DNA of 60,119 nucleotides from WRAV01 sp050950205 (GTDB lineage: Bacteria > Bacillota > Clostridia > Oscillospirales > Ruminococcaceae). Both the position numbers and the translations under genes were made by a program. Of this stretch, positions 24,386-32,941 are shown piece by piece (the stretch's first letter is position 1; each line of letters opens with the position of its first letter). The notes under the pieces are model-generated. The model saw only the letters and a program-made list of their open reading frames with translations. It ran no database searches and was not told the DNA's origin. The DNA lies in the NCBI GenBank assembly GCA_050950205.1, contig JBMNHF010000001.1:1-60119 (forward strand), in the 5' to 3' direction.

Positions 24386-25963
24386 GTGAAATACAATCCC
24401 GAACCGAACAATTCGGACCCCAACAGTGAAAACCCTCCCCCCTCTTCTCCACCAGAGGCAATGTCGCCTAAAAAGCTGGAGGAGCGTTCTGACTCCGAAC
24501 AGGAAAAGATGGAAGCGCCCCCTCCCCCCAATTTTTTGCTGCCGCCTACCACAGTAAAACCGGTTCCCCCTCCCGTTAAGCAGGTGGCGTTTCCCCCCAT
24601 GGATTACCCGCCCCCCATCGCGAATCAGGAGCGGAGGCTGGATTACAGCCAACAAGATGACGGCAGACAGGGCAAGTCCAACTCTCCCTTGGCGGTTGTT
24701 GTCATCATTGCCACCGTGGTAATTTTGGGATGTCTTGCTCTCATGATTCTCTTTGACTTGCCGGGACTGCGCTCTTTTTTACCGGCGGCGCAACCTTCCT
24801 TTTCTCCGGAAGAGCTCCCCCCAGAGCAAACGCAACCTTTAGAGCCGCCTGTTTCGCCAGAAAGTCCCGCCCCCTCCTGGCCGGAGCACTCCTCTTCCCT
24901 ACCCGACTTGCCCCAGAAGGAAGAGCCCGGATTGGCCCTCGCCATTGATCTTACCTATCAACAGGTTTGGGATTTTGACCAAAATGGCCTGGCTGCGGTT
25001 TATGACGGCTGGGGATGGGGACTCATCGACAAAGAGGGCAACCAGGTGCTGGAATGTGCTTTTGACCATATTTATGAGTTTTCCCAGGGCTATGCCGTTG
25101 TGGAGCTGGAAGGGCTTTACGGACTGGTGACCACCTTTGGAGAGTTTGCCATACAGCCGGAATGGGAGGATGCTTTTTACTATTCCGAAGGGCTGCTTCC
25201 GGTAAGCCGCGACGAAAAGTACGGCTTTATCGATTTGTCCGGCAACGAAGTGATTCCTCTGCAATACGATGATGCCTACTCCTTTGAAGAGGGGTACGCT
25301 GTCGTCACATCCAAGGACGGTTCCTTTTTTATCAACGATCAAGGTCAGGTTGTCTCCCCCGTTTATGAGGAAGCTTACAGCTTTTCCGATGGACTGGCCC
25401 CTGTCTTCCAAAACGGAAAGTGGGGATATGTGGATGCCAGCTTTCAGTTGGTCATTCCCTGTATGTATGACGATGCAGGCTTTTTTACCCAAGGCTATGC
25501 CGTTGTGATGAAAGGCTCCCGCTCCTGTGTCATCGACGCTGCAGGCAACGAGATTTCACCCCCGGCTCATCGGGTATGGCTTCAGGAAAACGCCTATGCT
25601 CTGCTGGAACTGAATGGCTACCTGGGACTATATGACTTAATCGAGCAAAGCTATCTAATCACTCCCCAGTACCGGGACACCTTTCTGTTTTCCGAAGGGC
25701 TGATGCCGGTAACCCCCGACAACTCTATCTGGTACTACGTAGATGAGGACAACCGGCCTGCCGTACCGGGGGAATTCGACTTGGCTTTGCCCTTTCGGGA
25801 AGGAATTGCCCCGGTGGTGCAAAACGGCTATTACGGTTTGATTGACCCGCAAGGCAATGTCATTTCCGATTTCCAATGGGACTACGCAGGACCCTGCAAA
25901 AACGGCATGGTAGCCGTGGAAAAGGATGGCCTGTGGGGTTTTATAAAAGTTCCTCCACGTTAA
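24386..25963 (+). CDS. single-pass membrane protein with WG beta repeats
   Basis: The 525-residue protein has a proline-rich N-terminal tail of about 100 residues, one membrane helix (about 101-123), a second Pro/Glu-rich linker, and then a C-terminal outside domain built from about eight WG-type repeats (pattern W/YGLID..G...I...YD.....F.EG.A.V). The WG domain forms a beta-propeller-like or stacked structure of unknown binding partner. The charge pattern places the repeats outside the cell. The start is GTG 24386 with only a weak upstream AAGGA. A terminator follows. Confidence 0.8.
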   Translation: MKYNPEPNNSDPNSENPPPSSPPEAMSPKKLEERSDSEQEKMEAPPPPNFLLPPTTVKPVPPPVKQVAFPPMDYPPPIANQERRLDYSQQDDGRQGKSNSPLAVVVIIATVVILGCLALMILFDLPGLRSFLPAAQPSFSPEELPPEQTQPLEPPVSPESPAPSWPEHSSSLPDLPQKEEPGLALAIDLTYQQVWDFDQNGLAAVYDGWGWGLIDKEGNQVLECAFDHIYEFSQGYAVVELEGLYGLVTTFGEFAIQPEWEDAFYYSEGLLPVSRDEKYGFIDLSGNEVIPLQYDDAYSFEEGYAVVTSKDGSFFINDQGQVVSPVYEEAYSFSDGLAPVFQNGKWGYVDASFQLVIPCMYDDAGFFTQGYAVVMKGSRSCVIDAAGNEISPPAHRVWLQENAYALLELNGYLGLYDLIEQSYLITPQYRDTFLFSEGLMPVTPDNSIWYYVDEDNRPAVPGEFDLALPFREGIAPVVQNGYYGLIDPQGNVISDFQWDYAGPCKNGMVAVEKDGLWGFIKVPPR

Positions 25964-25996
25964 GAAAACAGCAACAGGTTTTCCTGTTCATCAACT

Positions 25997-26046
25997 AAAA
26001 ACAAGGCGGATGGCTCCGGCTATGCTCCAGCACCTGCCTTGTTTTT
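25997..26046 (+). terminator. terminator of the WG-repeat gene
   Basis: AAAACAAGGC (25998-26007) pairs with GCCTTGTTTT (26036-26045), and the right arm ends in a run of five T. A 28-base GC-rich loop can pair further. Confidence 0.75.
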
Positions 26047-26224
26047 CTTATCCTATAAAGAGCATCCGATACGAAAGATTTCCCTGCGCCCTGCACTCCT
26101 TTGCGGGACATTCTTACAATATATTAAGGTTAAGTACACCTTTGATTTAAGATAGACAATATATAATTATTTTTGTAAGTAATTATATTTAATTTGCCAG
26201 TACATAAAATAGAAGGTATCGTTG

Positions 26225-27286
26225 ATGTCTCTTTACAATATACTGCTGACTCTCCTGATTTCTTGCTGCATAGGGCTTATATTCTGTCGCCTGAAAATTC
26301 CCGGAGGTATGCTGATAGGCGGCATCATCGGCGCCGCCATACTAAATATTGCATGGGATATAGCGTATATTCCCCGGATGGGAAAAATTTTTGCCCAATC
26401 GGTGGCTGGAGCATTTATCGGCAGCTCTGTCAGGAAAAGCGAGCTCAAGGAAATGCGCCGCATTATAAAGCCCGCTACCATCCTTTTGGGCTCCTACTTG
26501 GTCATGAATCTTTTGATGGGGTGGCTTCTGTACACCATCAGCCCTATGTCTGCCGCTACCGCCTTGTTTAGTGCAGTTCCCGGAGGAATCAACGACATTC
26601 CTCTCATTGCAGCCGATATGGGCGCCAATGCCCCGCAGGTTGCGGTGCTGCAGTTTGTGCGACTGGTGATGGGTATTGGCGTTTTTCCCGGTATGATTCA
26701 ATTGATTTGCCGCAATCGGGAAGAAATCGAAACTCCGCCGGTTTCGCCCCCTGCTTCCGGTCAAGCGGACCTGCCACCTCCAAAGCCGGAAAAGATGTCA
26801 TATTTTTTTATTACCATGGGCGTTGCATTCCTTTGCGGTATGGCTGGATATTATACAGGCATCCCCGCCGGGACTCTGGTGTTTGCACTGGCCGGCACCA
26901 TTCTCCTCAGTATTTTTTGGGGCAAAACATTTTTACCATCCAAAATCAAGCGATTTGCCCAACTGTTTTCCGGTGCATACATCGGCTGCTCCATTGGATG
27001 GTCCGATGTTCTGCAGCTGCGCTTTTTGGTTCTGCCGGCGGTTCTTATTGCAGCCGGCTACTCTGCTTTTTGTCTGCTGTGCGGATATGTTTTGCAGCGA
27101 TTTTGCAATATGACCCCCAAAGAAGCGATGCTGGCGGCTACACCTGCCGGCGCCAGCGATATGGCGCTGATCTCCATGGATCTGGGGGTCCAAAGCACCG
27201 ATTTGGTTTTGCTGCAAGTGTTGCGACTTATTGTAGTTTCTTCCCTCTTTCCACAAGTGATTCATCTTGTTTTGCCACTGCTATGA
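26225..27286 (+). CDS. AbrB-family (COG3180) membrane protein
   Basis: The 353-residue membrane protein is made of two similar halves, each about five helices. Each half has the family pattern of an early G-x-L-x-G segment and a later P-G-G/A-I/S-D-x-x-L-I phrase (VPGGINDIPLIAADMG, and TPAGASDMALISMDLG). This is the AbrB/ammonia-monooxygenase-like transporter family and is unrelated to the DNA-binding AbrB. Its substrates are unknown. ATG 26225 is preceded by AAGG. It heads a plus-strand run that leads into the citrate lyase genes, so transport of an organic acid or product is a reasonable guess. Confidence 0.8.
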   Translation: MSLYNILLTLLISCCIGLIFCRLKIPGGMLIGGIIGAAILNIAWDIAYIPRMGKIFAQSVAGAFIGSSVRKSELKEMRRIIKPATILLGSYLVMNLLMGWLLYTISPMSAATALFSAVPGGINDIPLIAADMGANAPQVAVLQFVRLVMGIGVFPGMIQLICRNREEIETPPVSPPASGQADLPPPKPEKMSYFFITMGVAFLCGMAGYYTGIPAGTLVFALAGTILLSIFWGKTFLPSKIKRFAQLFSGAYIGCSIGWSDVLQLRFLVLPAVLIAAGYSAFCLLCGYVLQRFCNMTPKEAMLAATPAGASDMALISMDLGVQSTDLVLLQVLRLIVVSSLFPQVIHLVLPLL

Positions 27287-27305
27287 AATGAATGGAGGTT
27301 GAGCT

Positions 27306-27689
27306 ATGTTCAAAAAAGCTCAAAAAATAGTCGGTTCCGTTTTGCATATTATCGAAGTATCCATAGCTGTGTTGCTCACCATAGCTATTCTATTTCTTTG
27401 CATTCCCTTGATCCCTTCCATTATGGATCTATTATCCCCCCATGCCAATATCAGCGATTTGCAAAATATTCTGGAATATGCTTTTTCACTGATTATCGGA
27501 ATTGAATTTGTGAAGATGGTTTGCAAACCTACCGCCGGCAATGTGGTGGAAGTTTTGATGTTTGCCGTAGCCCGTTATGTAATTATTGACCATTCTGCCA
27601 TCCTGAACAGTCTGCTTGGGGTTATCTCCATTGCCATTCTTTTTGCTACCAGAAAGTACTTGTTTTGCGAAGTAAGAGACTGTGAGTAA
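27306..27689 (+). CDS. PsiE-like membrane protein
   Basis: A 127-residue protein with four hydrophobic segments, resembling the PsiE (phosphate-starvation-inducible E) family. The central EYAFSLIIGIEFVKMVCKP and the VARYVIIDH phrase fit that family. Its molecular function is unknown. The start ATG follows GGAGG and lies 20 bp after the AbrB-family gene, so they are probably one operon. It precedes citD by 93 bp. Confidence 0.7.
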   Translation: MFKKAQKIVGSVLHIIEVSIAVLLTIAILFLCIPLIPSIMDLLSPHANISDLQNILEYAFSLIIGIEFVKMVCKPTAGNVVEVLMFAVARYVIIDHSAILNSLLGVISIAILFATRKYLFCEVRDCE

Positions 27690-27782
27690 GAGCAGAAAGG
27701 TGCCCGTCAGGCTGAAATAAAGTCGCCAACCATGTTAATATAACGCAACTTCTTATGCTTCATACCTGCAAGGAGGGATTGT

Positions 27783-28076
27783 ATGGAACTGAAAAAGGTA
27801 GGTGTATCAGGTACCTTGGAGTCCAGCGATGTGATGATAACCCTGGAACCAGGCAGTGGCGGAATTGAAATTGAACTGTCCAGTAGTGTGGAAAAGCAGT
27901 TTGGAGAAGCAATCCGCCGGGAAATTTTCTCTACCCTTGAGAGCATGGGAGTGAAGAGCGCCCGAATAACGGCGGTGGACAAGGGAGCTCTGGACTGCGT
28001 CATTCGCGCCCGGGTAAAAACGGCAGTCTGCCGGGCAGCGGATGTGGACTATGTCTGGGGAGGTGACAGTCAATGA
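27783..28076 (+). CDS. citD: citrate lyase acyl carrier protein (gamma subunit)
   Basis: CitD carries the 2'-(5''-phosphoribosyl)-3'-dephospho-CoA prosthetic group. The 97-residue protein shows GTLESSDVMITLEP, placing the modified serine at residue 14, as in Klebsiella. GGAGGGATTGT precedes the ATG. Its stop overlaps the citE start by four bases, keeping the subunits coupled. Confidence 0.96.
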   Translation: MELKKVGVSGTLESSDVMITLEPGSGGIEIELSSSVEKQFGEAIRREIFSTLESMGVKSARITAVDKGALDCVIRARVKTAVCRAADVDYVWGGDSQ

Positions 28077-28975
28077 AAAACCAGCTGCGGCGCACCATGT
28101 TGTATGTGCCGGGAAACAACCCCGGAATGATTAAGGATGCCGGCATCTATGGAGCGGACTGCGTCATGTTTGACCTGGAGGATTCCGTTTCCCTCAACGA
28201 AAAAGATGCCGCCCGCTTTTTGGTGTACGAGGCGCTGACCTCTTTGGAACTGGGAGACAAAGAGTACTTAGTTCGCATCAACTCTCTGGAATCGGGGCTG
28301 GGAATTGCAGATCTGGAAGCCATTGTCCGAACCGGCAAAGCGGTGATCCGTCTGCCCAAAACCGAAAGTGCCCAAGATGTATTGGAGTGCGAAGCGGAAA
28401 TTGCCCGCATAGAGGAAGCTGCCGGTTTGCCGGTGGGTAGCACGCGGATGATGGCTGCCGTGGAAAGTGCCACCGGAGTCCTCAATGCAAGGGAGATCGC
28501 ACTGGCAAGTCCACGGCTTATCGGCATTGCCTTGGGGGCCGAGGATTACGTCACCGACCTCAAGACCACACGGTCGGAGGAAGGCATCGAGCTGCTGTTT
28601 GCACGCAGCGCCATTTTGCTGGCGGCCCGGGCGGCAGGCATCGACGCCATCGATACGGTCTACTCCGATGTCAACAACGAGGAAGGCCTGCGAAAAGAAG
28701 TGAAGCTGATTCGCCAACTGGGCTTTGACGGAAAAAGCATTATCAACCCCCGGCAGATTAACGTCATTCACGAAATCTACACCCCCACTCAAAAAGACAT
28801 TGACCACGCCCTTGCTGTGCTGGATGCCATCCAGGAAGCCGAGCGGAAGGGCAGCGGAGTGATTTCCCTGAATGGAAAAATGGTGGACCGTCCCATTGTA
28901 CTTCGGGCTCAGCGGGTGATTAGCCTGGCTAAGGCCTCCGGTGTGTTAAAGGAGGGTACCTATGCGCAAGATTAA
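28073..28975 (+). CDS. citE: citrate lyase beta subunit (citryl-ACP lyase)
   Basis: The 300-residue TIM-barrel protein splits citryl-ACP into acetyl-ACP and oxaloacetate. It opens with RRTMLYVPGNNPGMI, has the Mg2+ site MFDLEDSV, and an ALGAEDYVTDL segment characteristic of the CitE/HpcH aldolase fold. It overlaps citD by four bases and citF by 14. Confidence 0.96.
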   Translation: MKNQLRRTMLYVPGNNPGMIKDAGIYGADCVMFDLEDSVSLNEKDAARFLVYEALTSLELGDKEYLVRINSLESGLGIADLEAIVRTGKAVIRLPKTESAQDVLECEAEIARIEEAAGLPVGSTRMMAAVESATGVLNAREIALASPRLIGIALGAEDYVTDLKTTRSEEGIELLFARSAILLAARAAGIDAIDTVYSDVNNEEGLRKEVKLIRQLGFDGKSIINPRQINVIHEIYTPTQKDIDHALAVLDAIQEAERKGSGVISLNGKMVDRPIVLRAQRVISLAKASGVLKEGTYAQD

Positions 28976-30500
28976 TTTGGAGAGCATTCCCTATCTGGAA
29001 GAGCTCCATGAAGTAAATAAAGTATTCAATCTAAAAAAAGTTACCAAGAATACCAGAACGCTGGCAGAGCGGGAAATTCATCACAACAAAATTGTCAACA
29101 GCCTGGAGGAGGCCGTGCACCGTGCAGGGCTCAAAAACGGCATGACCATTTCCTTCCACCACCATTTCCGCAACGGAGATTACATCGTCAATATGGTGGT
29201 GGACAGACTGGCGGAAATGGGCTTTCGGGATCTTGTATTGGCAGCTTCCTCCCTCACCGACTGCCACGCTCCCCTCATCAAGCACATTGAAAACGGGGTA
29301 ATCCGACGGATTGAAACCAGCGGCCTGCGGGGAAAGCTGGCAGAGGCTGTCTCCCATGGGCTGATGGATGTGCCGGTTGTGTTTCGCAGCCATGGCGGAC
29401 GGGCAGGCGCCATCGAAAAGGGACATCTTCCCATCGACGTGGCCTTTTTGGGGGCACCTTCCTGTGACCCTTACGGCAACGCCAACGGCTACATTCGGGA
29501 TCGGGACGAAGGCATTATGTGTGGCTCCATGGGCTACGCCAAAAGCGACGCCACCTATGCCGACAAGGTTATCATCATCACCAACCACATTGTTCACTAT
29601 CCCAACACCCCCTTTGCCATTCCCGAATCCGATGTAGACTACATCGTCAAGGTAGATGAAATCGGCGACCCTGCCGGCATTATGACAGGGGCTACACGAT
29701 TTACCACCAACCCCAAAGAGTTGTTGATTGCCGAGCTGGCCAGCAAGGTGATTTTTGCCAGCGGCCGTTTTCAGGACGGGTTCTCCTTCCAGACGGGGAC
29801 GGGAGGCGCCTCACTGGCCGTTACCCGCTTCCTCAAGGACAAGATGCTGGAAAAAGGCATTCGCGCCAGCTTTGCTCTGGGGGGAATTACCGGCTCCATT
29901 GTAGAGCTCCACGAGCAGGGGCTGATTAAGAAGCTGTTGGATGTGCAGAGCTTTGATCTGCGGGCGGCTCAATCCCTGCGGGACAACCGTTTCCATCAGC
30001 AGATTTCGGCGGGGTACTATGCCAGCCCCTACAGCGAGGGTACCGCAGTCAATCAGCTGGATGTGGTGGTGCTCTCGGCGCTGGAAGTGGATACCTCCTT
30101 CAACGTCAATGTCCTCACCGGCAGCGACGGTGTGATACGGGGCGCCATTGGGGGACATCCCGATACCAGCTTCGGCGCAAGCGTCTCCATTGTGGTGGTT
30201 CCCTTAACCCGTGGCCGGATTCCCTGTGTGGTCAAACAGGTCAACACCGTTGTAACGCCGGGAAAAACGGTGGATATCATTGTGACCGACCACGGAATTG
30301 CGGTTAATCCCCTGCGCAAGGTGCTGCGGCAGCGGATGATTGACAACGGATTGCCGGTGTACACCATTGACGAGCTGCAGAAAAAGGCAGAGCAACTAGT
30401 GGGGGTTCCAAAGCCCATTGAATATACCGATAAGGTGGTAGGCGTTGTCACCTACCGGGACGGCTCCGTCATCGACCTCATTTATCAGGTGAAGGAATAG
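28962..30500 (+). CDS. citF: citrate lyase alpha subunit (citrate CoA/ACP transferase)
   Basis: The 512-residue CoA-transferase-fold subunit exchanges acetyl for citryl on CitD. The length and phrases such as GMTISFHHHFRNGDY, the FQTGTGGASLAVT loop and SDGVIRGAIGGHPD are typical. It starts inside the end of citE. A hairpin follows its stop, before citC. Confidence 0.96.
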   Translation: MRKINLESIPYLEELHEVNKVFNLKKVTKNTRTLAEREIHHNKIVNSLEEAVHRAGLKNGMTISFHHHFRNGDYIVNMVVDRLAEMGFRDLVLAASSLTDCHAPLIKHIENGVIRRIETSGLRGKLAEAVSHGLMDVPVVFRSHGGRAGAIEKGHLPIDVAFLGAPSCDPYGNANGYIRDRDEGIMCGSMGYAKSDATYADKVIIITNHIVHYPNTPFAIPESDVDYIVKVDEIGDPAGIMTGATRFTTNPKELLIAELASKVIFASGRFQDGFSFQTGTGGASLAVTRFLKDKMLEKGIRASFALGGITGSIVELHEQGLIKKLLDVQSFDLRAAQSLRDNRFHQQISAGYYASPYSEGTAVNQLDVVVLSALEVDTSFNVNVLTGSDGVIRGAIGGHPDTSFGASVSIVVVPLTRGRIPCVVKQVNTVVTPGKTVDIIVTDHGIAVNPLRKVLRQRMIDNGLPVYTIDELQKKAEQLVGVPKPIEYTDKVVGVVTYRDGSVIDLIYQVKE

Positions 30501-30507
30501 CAAATAA

Positions 30508-30540
30508 AAACGCTGTCGACCCATTTTATCGGCAGCGTTT
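30508..30540 (+). repeat. stem-loop between citF and citC
   Basis: AAACGCTG (30508-30515) pairs with CAGCGTTT (30533-30540), with extra CG/CG pairs inside. Only three T are in the right arm and the next base is C, so it is a weak or partial terminator, or an mRNA processing hairpin. It would lower citC-citXG output compared with the lyase subunits. Confidence 0.5.
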
Positions 30541-30591
30541 CTATATTCCAAGGCTACGGTGTTTTTTCTATCATAGGATAGGGGGATATTG

Positions 30592-31581
30592 ATGAAGTTG
30601 GATTATGCCTCTCCACCCCGGGGACGAAAGCTGGAACGCATTCGCGCATTTTTGGCAGAGCTTTCTCTGGATTGGGACCATACCATTGAGCAAACGGTAT
30701 GCCTTTTGGAGGATGATGAAATTGTCGCCACCGGCTCTCTGCGGCAAAATGTTCTGCTGTGCATCGGCGTGGACCCCTCCCTGCAAGGGGAGGGATTGAC
30801 GGCCACCATTGTAACCGAACTGGTGAAGCTGGCCATACAGGCCGGAAAGGCTCATCTGTTTTTGTTTACCAAGCCGGAAAACGAAACGGTTTTTACTTCC
30901 TTGGGCTTCTACCCTGTGGCCGGTACCTCCGATGTGCTGCTGCTGGAAAACAGGCGAGATGGCATCCGCCGCTTTGTGCAGTCGCTGCGGAAACCTCGTG
31001 TGGATGGCGTCATTGCATCGGCGGTGGTCAACTGCAACCCCTTTACCAACGGCCATCTGTATTTGATCGAAAAGGCCGCCGGGGAATGCGACCTGCTTCA
31101 TCTGTTTGTGCTGTCGGAGGATCGCAGCGCTTTTCCGGCATCGGTGCGTTTGCAGCTGGTGCAGGAAAACACCGCTCATCTTCCCAATGTCATCGTCCAC
31201 CCCACCGCCGATTATTTGATTTCCTCCGCCACCTTTCCCGATTATTTTCATAAAGAAAAAGGGATGTCCTCCCAAATCAACTGCAAGCTGGACCTGACCA
31301 TTTTTGCCACCCATTTTGCACATCCCATGGGGATTACCAGACGGTATGTGGGCAGCGAACCCAACTGTGGGGTTACAGCGGCCTATAACCGGCAGATGAA
31401 GAGCTTTCTTCCAACCATGGGAATTGAGGTGGTGGAAATCCCTCGATACGAAACGGGAGGACAACCGGTCAGCGCCAGCAGAGTGAGGACTCTGCTGCAG
31501 GAGGGCAGGCTGGATGCCATAAAACCCCTGGTTCCCCCGGCCACCTTTGCCTATTTAGAAAGGATGACCCATCGTGACTGA
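30592..31581 (+). CDS. citC: [citrate (pro-3S)-lyase] ligase
   Basis: CitC acetylates the CitD prosthetic group with acetate and ATP, making the lyase active. The 329-residue protein has an N-terminal GNAT-like region (LQGEGLTATIVTELV) and a C-terminal nucleotidyltransferase domain with the HxGH-type site NPFTNGHLYL and a late SASRVR. The ATG follows AGGGGG; a TTG one codon earlier is possible. It overlaps the next gene by eight bases. Confidence 0.94.
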   Translation: MKLDYASPPRGRKLERIRAFLAELSLDWDHTIEQTVCLLEDDEIVATGSLRQNVLLCIGVDPSLQGEGLTATIVTELVKLAIQAGKAHLFLFTKPENETVFTSLGFYPVAGTSDVLLLENRRDGIRRFVQSLRKPRVDGVIASAVVNCNPFTNGHLYLIEKAAGECDLLHLFVLSEDRSAFPASVRLQLVQENTAHLPNVIVHPTADYLISSATFPDYFHKEKGMSSQINCKLDLTIFATHFAHPMGITRRYVGSEPNCGVTAAYNRQMKSFLPTMGIEVVEIPRYETGGQPVSASRVRTLLQEGRLDAIKPLVPPATFAYLERMTHRD

Positions 31582-32941
31582 TCACCACTTTTTTCGGGAT
31601 GCTGTCCCGGTGACGCTGGAAGAAATGCTCCTGGCGCGGGAAGAGCGGCAAAAACAGCAAAAGGAGCTTCTGAACCGGTATGGTCAGACGCTCCTCTGCT
31701 TTACCATGAACATTCCGGGGCCCTACAAAACCTATCCTCTGGCAGAAAAGGGATTTCGGGCGGGCATCCAAGCTATGGAAGCGCAGCTAAAGGCGGAAGG
31801 CATCCCAACGGTTTACCAGTCGGTTCACATTGTCCCTACCGGTTGCACCTACTGGAGCATTCTGGGTGCCCCCGCCGCCACGGTGAAGAAGCTGGCTATG
31901 GAAGTGGAGCAGCAGCATCCTCTGGGGCGCCTTTACGACATGGATGTGTTTGATGCCGATGGCAGGGCACTCCGAGGCGAGGATTTTGGCCGGAAAGAGC
32001 GCACCTGCCTGATTTGTCAAGAGCCGGTATGGGTCTGCTCCCGCAGCAGGGCTCACAGCGCCCAAGAGCTTTCCCTTCATGTGGCCAAGCTGCTCTGGAA
32101 ATACGATTGCCACCAGTTTTCTCAAAAAGCCGGGCTTGCTGCGGTGCAGGCACTGCTGTATGAGGTTTCCGCCACCCCAAAACCGGGTCTTGTGGATCGC
32201 AGCAACAACGGCTCCCACCGCGATATGAACTTTTTTACCTTTTTGGATAGTGGAACCGCTCTCATCCCTTACTTTCAGCATATGACAGCAATGGGTCTTG
32301 CCCATCAGGGAACAGCTCAAACGCTGATCCCCGCTCTGCGCTATCAAGGCAGGCAGGCGGAGGGCCAGATGTTTGCCGCCACCGGTGGAGTCAACACCCA
32401 TAAGGGACTGATTTTTTCTCTGGGGCTGCTCTGCGCCTGTGCCGGGTATCAGTACGCCCAAGACCTTTCCCCCACCGCCGACCAGCTTTTGGAACTGGCG
32501 GCTCTGGCTGCCGGTGGAGTTACCAAAGAGCTGGACTGCACTGCAACCCCTGCCACCCATGGTCGCAGAGCTTACGGCCGGTATTGCGCTACCGGCATCC
32601 GGGGAGAGGCCGCCGCAGGTTATCCCCATGTGCGAAAATGGGGATTGCCGGTGTTGAAAAAAATGGCAGCTCAGGGCTGCTCTCTGAACGATGCGGGTGT
32701 CATTGCGTTGCTTCATCTGATGGCCCATTTGGAGGATACCAATATCCTTGCCCGGGCTGATCGGGACACACTGCTTCAGATGCAGGCGCTACTGCGCAAG
32801 GAACTGTCCCGCACCCAGGATCCCGCACAGCTTCTCTCCTTTGCCAGGTTCATGGACGAGTGGATGGTCCTGCGCGGGCTCAGTCCCGGAGGAAGCGCCG
32901 ATCTTCTTGCTGTCAGTTATTTTTTATATTTCCTTTATTGA
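31574..32941 (+). CDS. citXG: CitX-CitG fusion: holo-ACP synthase and triphosphoribosyl-dephospho-CoA synthase
   Basis: A 455-residue fusion of two maturation enzymes. Residues 1 to about 175 match CitX (with FTMNIPGPYKTYP and HIVPTGCTYWSILG), which attaches the prosthetic group to CitD. Residues from about 185 match CitG (ATPKPGLVDRSNNGSHRDM, TGGVNTHKG, AAGYPHVRKWGLP), which makes that group from ATP and dephospho-CoA. Such fusions are known in some bacteria. The GTG start is chosen within the citC end. Its last seven bases overlap the convergent TctC-like gene. Confidence 0.94.
   Translation: MTDHHFFRDAVPVTLEEMLLAREERQKQQKELLNRYGQTLLCFTMNIPGPYKTYPLAEKGFRAGIQAMEAQLKAEGIPTVYQSVHIVPTGCTYWSILGAPAATVKKLAMEVEQQHPLGRLYDMDVFDADGRALRGEDFGRKERTCLICQEPVWVCSRSRAHSAQELSLHVAKLLWKYDCHQFSQKAGLAAVQALLYEVSATPKPGLVDRSNNGSHRDMNFFTFLDSGTALIPYFQHMTAMGLAHQGTAQTLIPALRYQGRQAEGQMFAATGGVNTHKGLIFSLGLLCACAGYQYAQDLSPTADQLLELAALAAGGVTKELDCTATPATHGRRAYGRYCATGIRGEAAAGYPHVRKWGLPVLKKMAAQGCSLNDAGVIALLHLMAHLEDTNILARADRDTLLQMQALLRKELSRTQDPAQLLSFARFMDEWMVLRGLSPGGSADLLAVSYFLYFLY

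Noticed and set aside
26225..27286. AbrB label as a DNA-binding transition-state regulator.
   Set aside because: The protein is a two-half membrane protein (COG3180); the shared name is misleading.
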